A stretch of DNA of 36,231 bases. Source: an uncultured Myxococcales bacterium. GTDB taxonomy: Bacteria; Myxococcota_A; Bradymonadia; UBA4248. Position 1 is the first letter of the stretch; every line of letters begins with the position of its first letter. The notes beneath the pieces are model-generated. The model saw only the letters and a program-made list of their open reading frames with translations, searched no databases and had not been told where the DNA came from. This document shows positions 1 through 8,774 of the stretch, piece after piece. The stretch is taken from NCBI GenBank assembly GCA_946415045.1, contig CAMKRB010000003.1, forward strand, positions 1-36,231, read 5' to 3'. A program made the translations under genes and the position numbers.

Positions 1-35
1 TGGCGGTTGCGCCACGTTGTGGCGCGCCAGATTTT

Positions 36-98
36 ATTCACTATTCACTATTCACACTTCACGCTTCGCTCTTCGCGCTTCGCTCTTCACTCTTCGCT
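36..98. repeat. Heptanucleotide tandem repeat upstream of hemW
   Basis: Nine consecutive 7-bp units of the form [A/C]TTC[A/G]C[T/A/G] (ATTCACT, CTTCACG, CTTCGCT and similar) run without interruption and end 15 bp before the hemW start codon. A short hairpin (GCGCCAC at 9-15, GTGGCGC at 19-25) precedes it. Function is unknown. A second, longer heptamer array with a different unit lies at 14941-15133. Confidence 0.8.
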
Positions 99-113
99 CC
101 GGACGTAACAACC

Positions 114-1340
114 ATGAAGATCCCCAACCTGCCTGGCCAGACACTGGAATCCGCGTTTGATCGCAGCGATTTCGGCATCTATATCCACGTGCCATTCTGC
201 ATGCGGCGATGCCGGTATTGTGCATTTGTTTCGTCGACCCCCCGGAGTATCCCCGAACAGGCGTATGCGCAAGCAGTGATGAATGAATTCGATCTGCGCT
301 ATCCAAACTATGCGGACCTGAATCTGAAAACGCTGTATTTTGGTGGCGGCACGCCGACCATGCTGTCAGATGCGGCCATAGGCAAAATCGTCGAAACCAT
401 TGCCAACCGATGCGATACCCCTGATGAAATCACGCTCGAAGCCAACCCCGAGCATATCACACAACAACGGTGCGAAAACTGGCGTTCCATTGGATTTACC
501 CGCATTTCGCTGGGTATTCAGTCGTTCGACACGCAGATGCTGCAGTTTCTGGGTCGCCGTCACGACCGGGCACAGGCGCTGGCTGCAATCGATCACCTGC
601 ATACCGCAGGATTTGAAGAAATCAGCATCGATCTGATTTATGGCGGATTGATACCGGACGACAGGTCTGATGCGCAGGCCCTCGCGAGCTGGCGGCACGA
701 TCTCGAAACAGCCGGATCTTGCGCAGCAGCGCACGTGTCGTGTTATGAACTCACGCTGGAACCTCATACGCCGCTGTGGACCAGGCAAAAGCGCGGCCAA
801 AAGGTTTTGTGCGACGAATCGACGATCGCCGAAATGATGACGATGATCCCACAGATTCTGTGCATGACGCGTTACGAAATCTCAAACTACAGCCGCGATG
901 ATTATTATTCTGCACACAATCTGTCCTGCTGGGCCGGTCTTTCCTATCTCGGGCTGGGTGCTGCAGCACACTCGCTGTTTGCGTCCCAAAAGCGATTTAT
1001 GCGAAAAGCGAACACCGCGAATATCAAAGATTATGTATCATCGCTCAACGCCGCGCATCCCACGCTTCCGGATCCCGAGTTTACCGAAGATCTGTCGCCC
1101 CAGACGCATCTGGCCGAGCGCCTGATGTGCGCAGCCAGAACGCGGATTCCATTCAATCCATGCGCGATTGCGTCACAAATCGGGGCCGATATTTCGCCCT
1201 ATCTCGACGGTCTCGAAAAAGCCATGGCGAGCGGGCTCATCGAGCGGCAGCGCAACGGCGCGATGCGCACCACCGAACGCGGGATTCTGCTGAACAACAG
1301 GCTGGACGCGCTGATATTTGAGGGCTGCCCAGACAACTGA
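114..1340 (+). CDS. hemW: HemW-like radical SAM protein (heme chaperone)
   Basis: This 408-residue protein belongs to the HemN/HemW family of radical SAM enzymes. The cluster motif CMRRCRYC (C29, C33, C36) binds the 4Fe-4S cluster, and it is followed by A-F rather than the extra cysteine of true coproporphyrinogen III dehydrogenase HemN. That points to HemW, which binds heme and is thought to deliver it to target proteins. Further family signatures are FGGGTPTML, the EANPE motif and SLGIQSFDTQMLQFLGRRHD, with a HemN-type C-terminal domain. The ATG at 114 puts the first conserved motif at the usual distance from the N-terminus; the ribosome site in front is weak. The gene stands alone, with mglA about 210 bp downstream. 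A coproporphyrinogen dehydrogenase role is less likely. Confidence 0.9.
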   Translation: MKIPNLPGQTLESAFDRSDFGIYIHVPFCMRRCRYCAFVSSTPRSIPEQAYAQAVMNEFDLRYPNYADLNLKTLYFGGGTPTMLSDAAIGKIVETIANRCDTPDEITLEANPEHITQQRCENWRSIGFTRISLGIQSFDTQMLQFLGRRHDRAQALAAIDHLHTAGFEEISIDLIYGGLIPDDRSDAQALASWRHDLETAGSCAAAHVSCYELTLEPHTPLWTRQKRGQKVLCDESTIAEMMTMIPQILCMTRYEISNYSRDDYYSAHNLSCWAGLSYLGLGAAAHSLFASQKRFMRKANTANIKDYVSSLNAAHPTLPDPEFTEDLSPQTHLAERLMCAARTRIPFNPCAIASQIGADISPYLDGLEKAMASGLIERQRNGAMRTTERGILLNNRLDALIFEGCPDN

Positions 1341-1450
1341 ATCACCGGTGCGCCGCAGATACATCATGCACAGGCGATCGCCAAAGTCGGCCTAAAACCT
1401 ACACCAAAGCCCCCCCATCCGATCAAATTGATCAAAAAAAGATACGATAT

Positions 1451-1479
1451 TTGACAATTCACGGCCTTTGGGGTTATTT
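1451..1479 (+). promoter_or_regulatory. Candidate sigma70-type promoter for mglA
   Basis: A perfect TTGACA (1451-1456) is followed after 17 bp by TTATTT (1474-1479), a weak -10. It lies about 70 bp before the mglA ATG. The same TTG could be read as an upstream start for the open frame, but the protein would then carry 33 extra residues foreign to the MglA family. Confidence 0.5.
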
Positions 1480-1549
1480 CTTAAGACGGCATATTGAACG
1501 GACGGAACATATCCGTTTTGGCACTTTTTCCGATTCACAGGGTAGATTC

Positions 1550-2146
1550 ATGTCATTCTTTAATTATACGACAAAGGAAATCGTTCTTAAGATTGTGTAT
1601 TACGGACCGGGACTTTGCGGCAAGACGACCAACGTCAAGCATATCTTTTCGGCGACGAACGACGAAACGCGCGGCAAGCTCATCAGCCTCGAAACGCAGC
1701 AGGAACGAACGCTCTATTTCGACTTTTTGCCGATTGAACTGCCCGAAATCCGCGGATTCAAGACACGTCTGCATTTGTACACCGTCCCTGGTCAGCTGTT
1801 CTATTCCAACAGCCGCCGCCTCATCATGAAAGGTGCCGACGGTGTCGTATTTGTGGCCGACAGCCAGGCCGATCGTCTGGAAGCCAACCTGATTTCGATG
1901 GACGATCTCCTCGACAATCTCGAGGCCTACGGCTATGACGTCGAAAAAATCCCGTTTGTCATCCAGTACAACAAACGCGATCTTCCCAGTGCCCTGCCAG
2001 TCGATACGCTGCGCAGCGAGCTCAACCGCTGGTACCCGAAAGTGCCGGATTTCGAGGCAGTTGCTTCAAATGGCACAGGCGTATTCGAATGCCTCAAGAC
2101 GGTCACCAAGATGATCCTCATCGACCTCAAAAAAACCGGAAAATAA
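1550..2146 (+). CDS. mglA: MglA-family small GTPase (cell polarity)
   Basis: This 198-residue Ras-like GTPase matches Myxococcus xanthus MglA closely in length and sequence. The P-loop is GPGLCGKT (residues 19-26), the switch II motif TVPGQ is at 78-82, and the base-recognition motif NKRD is at 141-144. The residues that in MglA complete the catalytic site on MglB binding, R53 (in ERTLYFDF) and Q82, are both present, so it should be an active GTPase. In Myxococcus MglA marks the leading pole and drives type IV pili and gliding motors. The ATG at 1550 gives the family's usual N-terminus (MSFFNY). The roadblock GAP partner MglB normally sits directly upstream but is absent here; hemW lies there instead. 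A strong terminator follows, so the gene is probably monocistronic. Confidence 0.93.
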   Translation: MSFFNYTTKEIVLKIVYYGPGLCGKTTNVKHIFSATNDETRGKLISLETQQERTLYFDFLPIELPEIRGFKTRLHLYTVPGQLFYSNSRRLIMKGADGVVFVADSQADRLEANLISMDDLLDNLEAYGYDVEKIPFVIQYNKRDLPSALPVDTLRSELNRWYPKVPDFEAVASNGTGVFECLKTVTKMILIDLKKTGK

Positions 2147-2166
2147 CGGATATCAAGTATTTAACG

Positions 2167-2201
2167 AAGCCTGCGGCCAATGGCATGCAGGCTTTTTTTT
2201 T
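2167..2201 (+). terminator. Rho-independent terminator after mglA
   Basis: AAGCCTGC (2167-2174) pairs with GCAGGCTT (2187-2194), with a smaller GCC/GGC pairing inside the loop, and runs into nine T residues. It begins about 20 bp after the mglA stop codon. Confidence 0.9.
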
Positions 2202-2211
2202 AAGTGCGCGT

Positions 2212-2260
2212 GCTATCGGGCAAGCCCGATACGCACGACGCGCCGCGCTATTGCATACGC
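2212..2260. repeat. Two copies of the GCGTAT...ATAGC palindrome
   Basis: Read on the minus strand, 2212-2234 is GCGTAT-CGGG-loop-CCCG-ATAGC, and 2247-2260 is GCGTAT-GCA-ATAGC. Both belong to the palindrome family found in at least five other spacers of this window. Their position between the mglA terminator and 2279 argues that this stretch is non-coding and that the next gene starts at 2279. Confidence 0.75.
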
Positions 2261-2278
2261 GCGGCCACATCTGCCGAT

Positions 2279-3073
2279 ATGAAAACACACCAACAACCCC
2301 GAATCTGGAACATCACCCAGTCGGATATTTTATGGGAAGACGACTATCTGGTCGCCGTGAACAAACCTGCGGGCATCCCAAGCCAGCCCACGCCCGATCG
2401 CTCGCGGGACAACTGCTACGATGCAGTCATCCGCTATTTGCAGCAGCAAAGGGGAAATAATGCTTACGCAGGCCTGCATCACCGCCTGGACGTGCTCACG
2501 TCGGGCGTCATCGTGCTGACCAAATCTCCCGAAGCCAATCGCGGCATGGCCGCGCAGTTCCAGTCGCACACGATTCAAAAAGTCTATTGCGCCATCTGTA
2601 TTTCCGCGCTGCAGCCAGTGTTGCAGGATAACATCGCACCCGCCGATCCATTTTCGGGTGAGCCATTCGAAATCCGCGCCCCCATTGGTGAAGTGCCCGA
2701 TCAGAAAATCCAGAAATTCTGCATCGGCGGCAAGCACCGAAAACCCGCAGATACAGAATTTGTTTGCGAGGATCACATGAGACTGAGGGACGGGCATTTG
2801 TCGGTGTTCAGTTGCAAGCCGCACACGGGCCGAACGCATCAAATCCGCGTGCATCTGTCGTCTATTGGTCTGCCCATTGCGGGCGATCCGCTGTACGGCA
2901 TGCCGCTGCTTCGCAGCCTGCGCAGCATCGATCCCCAGCGCATGTGCCTGCATGCCGAATCGATCGCGTTTGAGCACCCCATCTCGCACGAAATGCTGAC
3001 GATAACCGCGCCGCAGCCAAAGGGATTTCGCGAGTTTGTCGAAAAAGCCCGCCGATTGTCCCAAACTTTGTAA
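2279..3073 (+). CDS. RluA-family pseudouridine synthase
   Basis: This 264-residue enzyme isomerises uridine to pseudouridine in rRNA or tRNA. The catalytic motif HHRLDVLTSG (residues 67-76) contains the RluA-type HRLD with catalytic Asp71, and the late motif GRTHQIRVHL is present. The N-terminus resembles the RluA/RluC core (DDYLVAVNKPAGI) and carries no S4 domain, so the protein is short for an RluC/RluD type. The target cannot be read from sequence. A GTG at 2204 would extend the frame by 25 residues, but that extension overlaps the mglA terminator tract and two intergenic palindromes; ATG 2279 is therefore preferred. The stop codon lies inside a direct repeat that continues into the spacer. 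Confidence 0.88.
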   Translation: MKTHQQPRIWNITQSDILWEDDYLVAVNKPAGIPSQPTPDRSRDNCYDAVIRYLQQQRGNNAYAGLHHRLDVLTSGVIVLTKSPEANRGMAAQFQSHTIQKVYCAICISALQPVLQDNIAPADPFSGEPFEIRAPIGEVPDQKIQKFCIGGKHRKPADTEFVCEDHMRLRDGHLSVFSCKPHTGRTHQIRVHLSSIGLPIAGDPLYGMPLLRSLRSIDPQRMCLHAESIAFEHPISHEMLTITAPQPKGFREFVEKARRLSQTL

Positions 3074-3119
3074 AGACGTTCCATGACAATCTTTGTAAAG
3101 ACGTTCCATGGAACGTCTC
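3064..3119. repeat. Direct repeat ending in an AGACGTT palindrome
   Basis: A 20-bp sequence, CTTTGTAAAGACGTTCCATG, occurs twice, starting around 3066 and 3091. The second copy continues into AACGTCT to form the palindrome AGACGTTCC-ATGG-AACGTCT. The first copy spans the stop codon of the pseudouridine synthase gene. A related palindrome, AGACGTTTTAAACGTCT, follows the stop codon at 18220. It could act as a terminator stem, though no T-tract follows. Confidence 0.7.
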
Positions 3120-3147
3120 TCCGAGTCACCGGAGATCATCCAATGCG

Positions 3148-3205
3148 GCGTATTGGCGCAGCCAATAGCCGCAGGGGGCAGCGGCGTATTGGCGCAGCCA
3201 ATAGC
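3148..3205. repeat. Two tandem copies of the GCGTAT...ATAGC palindrome
   Basis: 3148-3169 and 3184-3205 are identical 22-bp elements: GCGTATTGG, a CGCAG loop, then CCAATAGC. They are flanked by further GCGG/CCGC pairing and separated by a short G-rich spacer. They lie in the spacer between the pseudouridine synthase gene and yajC. Confidence 0.85.
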
Positions 3206-3251
3206 CGCGCAGGGGGCGGTGCCCCCTGAATGCAACAAACCCGATTTACGG

Positions 3252-3280
3252 TTGACCTGTTCACCTATATCTGATAATAG
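3252..3280 (+). promoter_or_regulatory. Candidate promoter of the yajC-secDF operon
   Basis: TTGACC (3252-3257) is followed by TAATAG at 17 bp (3275-3280), or GATAAT at 15 bp (3273-3278). A hairpin, TGCGAC/GTCGCA (about 3283-3301), lies just downstream and would be near the 5' end of the transcript. Confidence 0.45.
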
Positions 3281-3370
3281 CGTGCGACGTTTTTTGTCGC
3301 AAAACGGCCAAATATGAGAATGATTGCCGTTATTTGCTTTTAACCACAGTATTTGAGTGAGTTTCCCGAT

Positions 3371-3676
3371 ATGGACGCATTGGGTGGATTTCTTCCACTG
3401 ATTATTATCATTGTCGTGTTTTATTTCCTGATGATTTTGCCCCAGCAGAAGCAGGCAAAGAAGCGCAAAGAAATGCTCGATGCGCTGGTGCCGGGGAACA
3501 AAATCGAGACGGTCAGCCGCGTGTTTGGCACCATCACAAATGTTGAAGGTGAAATGCTGACGATTCAAATCGGCGTAAACGACGCGACAAAGATCAAGAT
3601 TCATCGCGAGGGTGTAGCGCGCGTCGTGACCGAAGCCGAGCTTTCGGGTGCCGCAAACAAGGAAATTGCCAAATAA
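3371..3676 (+). CDS. yajC: YajC, Sec translocase accessory subunit
   Basis: This 101-residue protein has one N-terminal membrane helix (GGFLPLIIIIVVFYFLMILP) followed by PQQKQAKKRKEML, which is the YajC signature, and a small beta-rich cytoplasmic domain (LVPGNKIETVSRVFGTITNV). YajC associates with SecD and SecF in the inner membrane and stabilises the holotranslocon. ATG 3371 gives the usual N-terminus; a TTG at 3353 in the same frame would add six residues and cannot be excluded. It lies about 80 bp before secD, with which it probably forms an operon. Confidence 0.92.
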   Translation: MDALGGFLPLIIIIVVFYFLMILPQQKQAKKRKEMLDALVPGNKIETVSRVFGTITNVEGEMLTIQIGVNDATKIKIHREGVARVVTEAELSGAANKEIAK

Positions 3677-3754
3677 TTGTCCGTTGGAAACCAGAGATTT
3701 ACCAGAATTAACCAATAACCGCACCAGATGTGGTGTAGAAAAAGAGGTGTCGCG

Positions 3755-5635
3755 ATGTCGCGAAGTTGGTGGTTACGAACTGCCCTTTTATTCTTTTTGA
3801 TACTGGCATCCTGCTATATTTTGATGCCAACAGTCGTAGAAATGATGCTGTATCCGGAGGTCACGGACGAGATGGCCGACGATTTGAACGACGAAGAAGC
3901 CGTTCGAAATCCGCCGCTTCCCGATTGGTATAATGCGATTCCCAAATCGCTGAAACCAAACACGCTGTCGCTTGGTCTCGACCTGCAGGGCGGATTGATG
4001 ATGCGTTATCGCGTCGATATCGACACAGCCATCGACGACAAGCTGGCCTCGAATGCGGCGAACATGCGAAGCGCACTGGCCGAGAACGGCAAAGTGGTCG
4101 ATTACAAAGTCGATCGTCCGCAGAATCAGATTTATCTGACATTTGCCGATGCTGCCGATACAAGTGTGCTGACCGAAGAATTCATGCGCGATTATCCGAT
4201 TCTTACGGTTGCCAAAACAGACGGTGCCCAGGTCACCCTGGCGCTGCGCGAGAACTACTTTAACGAGCAGGAAGAATCGGCGGTGCAGCAGGCGGTTGAA
4301 ATCGTCCGCGAACGTATCGATGGTCTTGGCGTTGCCCAGCCGACGGTGCGCATTGAAAACGGCCGCAATATTGCAGTTGAACTGCCAGGTTTGTCGCGCA
4401 AGGGCGTCGAACGCGCCGAAAAGCTGATTTCGACAACCGCCGTATTGTCATTCAAGCTCGTGGCCGACAAAAACGAGGCGCTGACTACATTCAGACAGCT
4501 CGCGCAGGGGCTCACCAAAGAGAACCAGATTTATATCTCGGGCAACTCGCTGCGTGCAGACGATGTGATGAAAGGCAAACGCATTGAAACGAGCGGCAAA
4601 GATATTTTGAAAGCCTACGTGCAGCTGCATGAGAACGAGATTCCAAGCGGTCGCGAAGTCGTTTTTGAAAAAGTGGATTTGCGCGAGCGCAAGATGGAAG
4701 TCGCCGAAGACGTCGATCCTGCAACGCTTCCGACGAGCTGGCGTATGCGTTTGGTGCACACCAACATCATGGAAGGCTCGAATCAGACGCTCGGCGGTGA
4801 AAACGTGGAAACCGCCTATCCTGCAAGCAATCCCGACACCGGAATGCCTTATGTTGCATTAAAGCTCGACCGCACCGGCGGCGATTTGTTCTATGAAGTC
4901 ACCAAAAAGCATGTCGGTGATCAGCTGGCCATTCTGATGGACGATCAGCTGGTAAGCGATCCTGTGATCCGCAGCGAAATCCCCGGCGGAAACGTCTCCA
5001 TCGAAATGGGCCGCGGCAATCGTCAGGAAACCATGAACGAAGTCAACAATCTGGTTGTCTCGCTGCGTTCGGGTTCGCTGCCTGCCCCAATCCGCCAGGA
5101 GTTCAAAACCCTGGTCGGCCCGTCACTGGGTATGGACTCGATTGTTAAAGGTATGGAAGCACTCGCATGGGGCTTTGCGCTCGTATTCTTCGGCATGATT
5201 CTGTACTACAAACAGTCCGGTTTGATTGCATCGTTCGCTCTGTTGATAAACATTCTGTTCATCATGGCTGGTATGGCTTCGATGGGCGCTTCGCTCACCA
5301 TGCCTGGTATTGCCGGTATCGTGCTCACCGTCGGTATGTCGGTCGATGCCAACGTCATCGTATTTGAGCGTATCCGCGAAGAGCTGCGGTCGAACGAAAC
5401 GCCGCGCAAAGCCATCATCATTGGTTACGAAAAGGCATTGTGGACGATTCTGGATTCGAACATCACAACGGCCATTGCCGCAGTTGTGCTCATGAATTTT
5501 GGTTCCGGCCCTGTGAAGGGATTCGCAGTTACCCTGCTGCTCGGTATTATCAGCACGGTCTATGCTGCTTTCTTTGTCACGAAAACGATCTTTGAACTCA
5601 AGGTTCGTCTGAACAGCGAAAAGCTGTCGATATAG
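3755..5635 (+). CDS. secD: SecD, protein-export membrane protein
   Basis: SecD (626 residues) works with SecF as a proton-driven motor that pulls translocating proteins from the periplasmic face of SecYEG. It has an N-terminal membrane helix (about residues 8-28), the LGLDLQGG motif of the first periplasmic domain, a large periplasmic head, and a C-terminal group of five helices. The conserved DANVIVFERIREEL motif is near residue 530. ATG 3755 is preferred because AGAGGTG lies just upstream; the open frame extends to 3728 but that adds a non-family leader. The secF start follows after 15 bp. The length is typical for a separate SecD. Confidence 0.96.
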   Translation: MSRSWWLRTALLFFLILASCYILMPTVVEMMLYPEVTDEMADDLNDEEAVRNPPLPDWYNAIPKSLKPNTLSLGLDLQGGLMMRYRVDIDTAIDDKLASNAANMRSALAENGKVVDYKVDRPQNQIYLTFADAADTSVLTEEFMRDYPILTVAKTDGAQVTLALRENYFNEQEESAVQQAVEIVRERIDGLGVAQPTVRIENGRNIAVELPGLSRKGVERAEKLISTTAVLSFKLVADKNEALTTFRQLAQGLTKENQIYISGNSLRADDVMKGKRIETSGKDILKAYVQLHENEIPSGREVVFEKVDLRERKMEVAEDVDPATLPTSWRMRLVHTNIMEGSNQTLGGENVETAYPASNPDTGMPYVALKLDRTGGDLFYEVTKKHVGDQLAILMDDQLVSDPVIRSEIPGGNVSIEMGRGNRQETMNEVNNLVVSLRSGSLPAPIRQEFKTLVGPSLGMDSIVKGMEALAWGFALVFFGMILYYKQSGLIASFALLINILFIMAGMASMGASLTMPGIAGIVLTVGMSVDANVIVFERIREELRSNETPRKAIIIGYEKALWTILDSNITTAIAAVVLMNFGSGPVKGFAVTLLLGIISTVYAAFFVTKTIFELKVRLNSEKLSI

Positions 5636-5650
5636 GCGGGGGGCTTCATT

Positions 5651-6913
5651 ATGGCTATTTTTTCAATCATCAAACCCAATACCAACATCCCGTTTATTCC
5701 GGCCCACAAGCCCATTCTGACGACGCTTGTATTTCTTGCGATTGCCAGTGTTTTAATGATTCTGCTGCCGGTTGAGGGCACCAATCCGAACTGGGGCACG
5801 AGTTTCCAGGGGGGAACATCGATTACAGTGCATTTCGATCAGCCCGTAGCCACCGAAGAAGTGCGAGCCGCATTCGTCGAAGATGCGCGATTTGAGAGCG
5901 TCTCGGTGCAGAGTGTCGGTTCCGAAGAAAGCTCAAGCTATGTGGTGCGCACGCGCACGACAACGACTTTGGGATGCACCAAGTTAGCCGATGTGCGCAT
6001 TGCGATGGATAAAGCCATCGAAGCCCAGACGGGCGGCAATCTGGTCATTGGCCAGTGGCCATCGTGTGACAGCAGCACAGATGAAGGAATCCGTGGTGAT
6101 TTCTTCGTTTCGCTCATTGCCCCGGAAGGCAAAACCGCTCCCGAAACGCCCATTGCTGCCGAAACAATCAGCAACATGCTGAAATCTGCCGATCTCGAAT
6201 CGGTCGTTTCTTACGACGAGAAATCCCAGCGTTATCTGGTCAATCCTACCGGCGTACAAAAAGACGTCCAGGATCTGCTTTCCCGCGTCTTTGGCGAGAA
6301 ATTTAACGCCCATACCGGTATCGACAGCATCACCATGGTAGGCGCCGATGTTGGCGAGAAGTTCCGAACCGATGCCATTGTCAGTATTTTTCTGGCCCTG
6401 GGCCTGATGCTGCTCTATATCGGCATTCGTTTCGATACGCGTTATGCACCTTCAGCTGTTATTTCGCTGACAGTCACCACGCTGATTACGTTTGGATTTG
6501 TGGTGATCACCCAGATTGAGATCACGCTTGAGGTTGTCGCGGCATTCCTGAGTCTGGTCGGTTACGGTATCAACGATACGATCGTGACCTTCGACCGCGT
6601 GAGAGAAAACGTGGCACTTGCCGAGCCCGACAAGAAATTCCCGGGCATCGTGAACAAAGCCATCAACGAATGTTTAACGCGAACCATCATCACGAGTATC
6701 ACGACATTGATGGCCATCATCCCGATGGCAATCATCGCGACCGGAACGACACGCGATTTCGCCATTATCATGACATTCGGCATCTGCCTGGCAACATTCA
6801 ATTCGATGTTTGTTTCATGCCCGTTTTTGATTTACTTTGACGGCTGGTTTAAAAACATGCAGAAGCGCAATGAAGCGCGCAAAGCGGTCGAAGACATTCC
6901 GGCAGAAATCTAG
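5651..6913 (+). CDS. secF: SecF, protein-export membrane protein
   Basis: SecF (420 residues) is the partner of SecD in the inner membrane. It has an N-terminal helix (about residues 23-40), the periplasmic FQGGTSITV motif, and a C-terminal five-helix bundle that contains GYGINDTIVTFDRVREN (about residues 303-319), the SecF signature. It is longer than many SecF proteins (usually 310-380) because the periplasmic part carries extra sequence, including two cysteines in GCTKL and WPSCDS. A strong ribosome site (GGCGGGGG) precedes the ATG, directly after secD. A terminator hairpin follows. Confidence 0.95.
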   Translation: MAIFSIIKPNTNIPFIPAHKPILTTLVFLAIASVLMILLPVEGTNPNWGTSFQGGTSITVHFDQPVATEEVRAAFVEDARFESVSVQSVGSEESSSYVVRTRTTTTLGCTKLADVRIAMDKAIEAQTGGNLVIGQWPSCDSSTDEGIRGDFFVSLIAPEGKTAPETPIAAETISNMLKSADLESVVSYDEKSQRYLVNPTGVQKDVQDLLSRVFGEKFNAHTGIDSITMVGADVGEKFRTDAIVSIFLALGLMLLYIGIRFDTRYAPSAVISLTVTTLITFGFVVITQIEITLEVVAAFLSLVGYGINDTIVTFDRVRENVALAEPDKKFPGIVNKAINECLTRTIITSITTLMAIIPMAIIATGTTRDFAIIMTFGICLATFNSMFVSCPFLIYFDGWFKNMQKRNEARKAVEDIPAEI

Positions 6914-6934
6914 TGAACTGATTATTTGTTCTAT

Positions 6935-6973
6935 TTGCGCCCGAACCGCTGTATAACGGTATCGGGCGCAATT
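6935..6973 (+). terminator. Terminator after secF
   Basis: TTGCGCCCGA-ACCG pairs with CGGT-ATCGGGCGCAA (6935-6971) to give a long stem, followed by TTTGTTT. It lies between secF and recJ and should end most secF transcripts. Confidence 0.75.
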
Positions 6974-7020
6974 TGTTTGTACCCATATATTCCACCCCCA
7001 TCCAATCCGGCAGAAATTAC

Positions 7021-8769
7021 ATGAGTGATGGCGTTTCAAATAACAAATCCGATATCAAGTATTGGAATTTAAAGGAACTGGACAACGAGATTGTCGATTC
7101 GCTGGCAAGCGATCTGAATGAGACCCAGCTTCTGACGAGCGTGCTGTATAACCGGGGTATTCGCAACCAGGCCCAGGCCGAGCAGTTTCTGCATCCGTCG
7201 CTCGATGACCTTGAAGATTCATGGATTCTTAAGAATATGAAGGCGGTCGTCGACCGCTGTTTAAAAGCATTTACCGAGCAGGAATCGATACTGATATTTG
7301 GTGACAACGACGTGGATGGTGTCACATCGACGACGCTGGTGTACCAGTTTTTTACATATATTGGCGGCAAGGTACGCTATTTTTTGCCGCGCCGCAAAGA
7401 GGACGGCCACGGATTTAACGAGGAAACGCTCACAGCCGCGCTGTCCGGCGGCAAGCCGAATCTCCTCATCACCGTCGATTGCGGCATGAGTGGTTTTAAG
7501 GAAGTCGAGCATCTGAAAGAGATGGGCATTGATGTGATTATTGTGGATCATCATGCGCCCCCCGAACAGATTCCCGATACGCTGATACTCAACCCCAAAC
7601 AACCCGATGAGCCGTTCAGATACAAGGATTTGGCGGCAGTTGGCGTGACGTTTCATCTGGTCGATGCGTTGATACAGGAAGCACAGAAGCGCCATCTGTA
7701 TGCGGATTTGGGATTGCAGCCACCGGAACTGATGGACATGCTCGATTTGGTATGTCTGGGAACCATCGCCGATGTCGTGCCATTGCTCGGTGAGAACCGG
7801 ATGTTTGTATCGGTCGGCCTGGATGTTATTCGCAAGCGCAAGCGCAGTGGAATCGCGGCATTGCTGAGCGACGTGGGTGCGGATGAGCACTACATCACCG
7901 AACGCACGATTTGCTACCGTCTGGCACCGCGCATCAATGCAGCAGGACGCGTCGGAGATCCAAACGAATGCGTCGAGCTGCTCACAGCCTATCGCTATAC
8001 GGCGGCACAAAAAATTGCGCAAAGTCTGGAGAACTACAATCACCTGCGCCAGAATGTCGAAGCGGCCATGATTAATGAAGCCACAGCCATGGCGCAGCAG
8101 CAGGTGCTCGAAGGCCGCAAGATAATCGTGATTGCCAAGGAGAACTGGCAGCAGGGTATTTTGGGCATCATTTCAAGCCGCATTCTGGATAAATTCTACA
8201 AGCCGGCGGTTGTGATCGCCATTGAAGACGGCAAAGGGCGCGGTTCTGCGCGCAGTCCCGAAGGATTCAGTATTCTGGATGCATTTACGAGCTGCAAGGA
8301 TTTGCTCGATGATTTTGGCGGTCATCACAGCGCCGCAGGACTGAACATCAAAGCTGAACACATTCCGGAGCTGCAGACACGTCTGGAGAAGTTTGCGCGC
8401 ATCACGATGTCGAATACTTCAACCCCGAAACGCAGCCTTGATATCGACGCCGAAGCCACGATCGTGCAACTGCTCAAACTGTGGCAGAATCGCTATCTGG
8501 AACAGCTCGGGCCGTTTGGTGCCTATAACAAAGAGCCCACATTTCTTGTGCGAAACGTGCGCATCGTACTCGTCAAGCGTCTCAATCACGTCTATGCCCG
8601 TGTCAAAATGCGCCAGAACAATTCGGCGATGAGCGTACTCGTGCCCACGGCGATGGCAGGCGAAATTCTGCAGGGCAACGACTATGATATCGTGATCACG
8701 CCGAAATATGCGCCGCTCAAGGACATTCCTGAGTTTATTGTTCTCTCGGCCCGTGCGCCGGAGGCTTAG
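7021..8769 (+). CDS. recJ: RecJ single-stranded-DNA exonuclease
   Basis: This 582-residue protein is a DHH-superfamily 5'-3' single-strand exonuclease used in recombination and mismatch repair. Motif I reads GDNDVDGVTST (residues 94-104; the usual form is GDYDVDG, so Asn replaces Tyr). Asp153 lies in VDCG, the DHH motif is at 176-178, and the DHHA1-type GGHHSAAG is near residue 440. A C-terminal OB-like domain completes the RecJ layout. ATG 7021 is chosen over an in-frame TTG at 6973 that falls within the preceding terminator. A small membrane-protein gene begins six bases after its stop, so recJ, that gene and trmB look co-transcribed. Confidence 0.95.
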   Translation: MSDGVSNNKSDIKYWNLKELDNEIVDSLASDLNETQLLTSVLYNRGIRNQAQAEQFLHPSLDDLEDSWILKNMKAVVDRCLKAFTEQESILIFGDNDVDGVTSTTLVYQFFTYIGGKVRYFLPRRKEDGHGFNEETLTAALSGGKPNLLITVDCGMSGFKEVEHLKEMGIDVIIVDHHAPPEQIPDTLILNPKQPDEPFRYKDLAAVGVTFHLVDALIQEAQKRHLYADLGLQPPELMDMLDLVCLGTIADVVPLLGENRMFVSVGLDVIRKRKRSGIAALLSDVGADEHYITERTICYRLAPRINAAGRVGDPNECVELLTAYRYTAAQKIAQSLENYNHLRQNVEAAMINEATAMAQQQVLEGRKIIVIAKENWQQGILGIISSRILDKFYKPAVVIAIEDGKGRGSARSPEGFSILDAFTSCKDLLDDFGGHHSAAGLNIKAEHIPELQTRLEKFARITMSNTSTPKRSLDIDAEATIVQLLKLWQNRYLEQLGPFGAYNKEPTFLVRNVRIVLVKRLNHVYARVKMRQNNSAMSVLVPTAMAGEILQGNDYDIVITPKYAPLKDIPEFIVLSARAPEA

Positions 8770-8774
8770 GTCTT

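Noticed and set aside
1451-1549. N-terminal extension of MglA from a TTG
   Set aside because: The TTG is part of a TTGACA promoter box and the extra 33 residues are foreign to MglA proteins, whose normal start is at 1550.
2204-2278. GTG start for the pseudouridine synthase
   Set aside because: This stretch holds the tail of a terminator and two palindromic repeats of a family that is otherwise strictly intergenic.
2330-3724. 464-residue open frame on the minus strand
   Set aside because: It runs antisense through the pseudouridine synthase, two intergenic palindromes and yajC; all three sense features are well supported and the antisense product has no domain.
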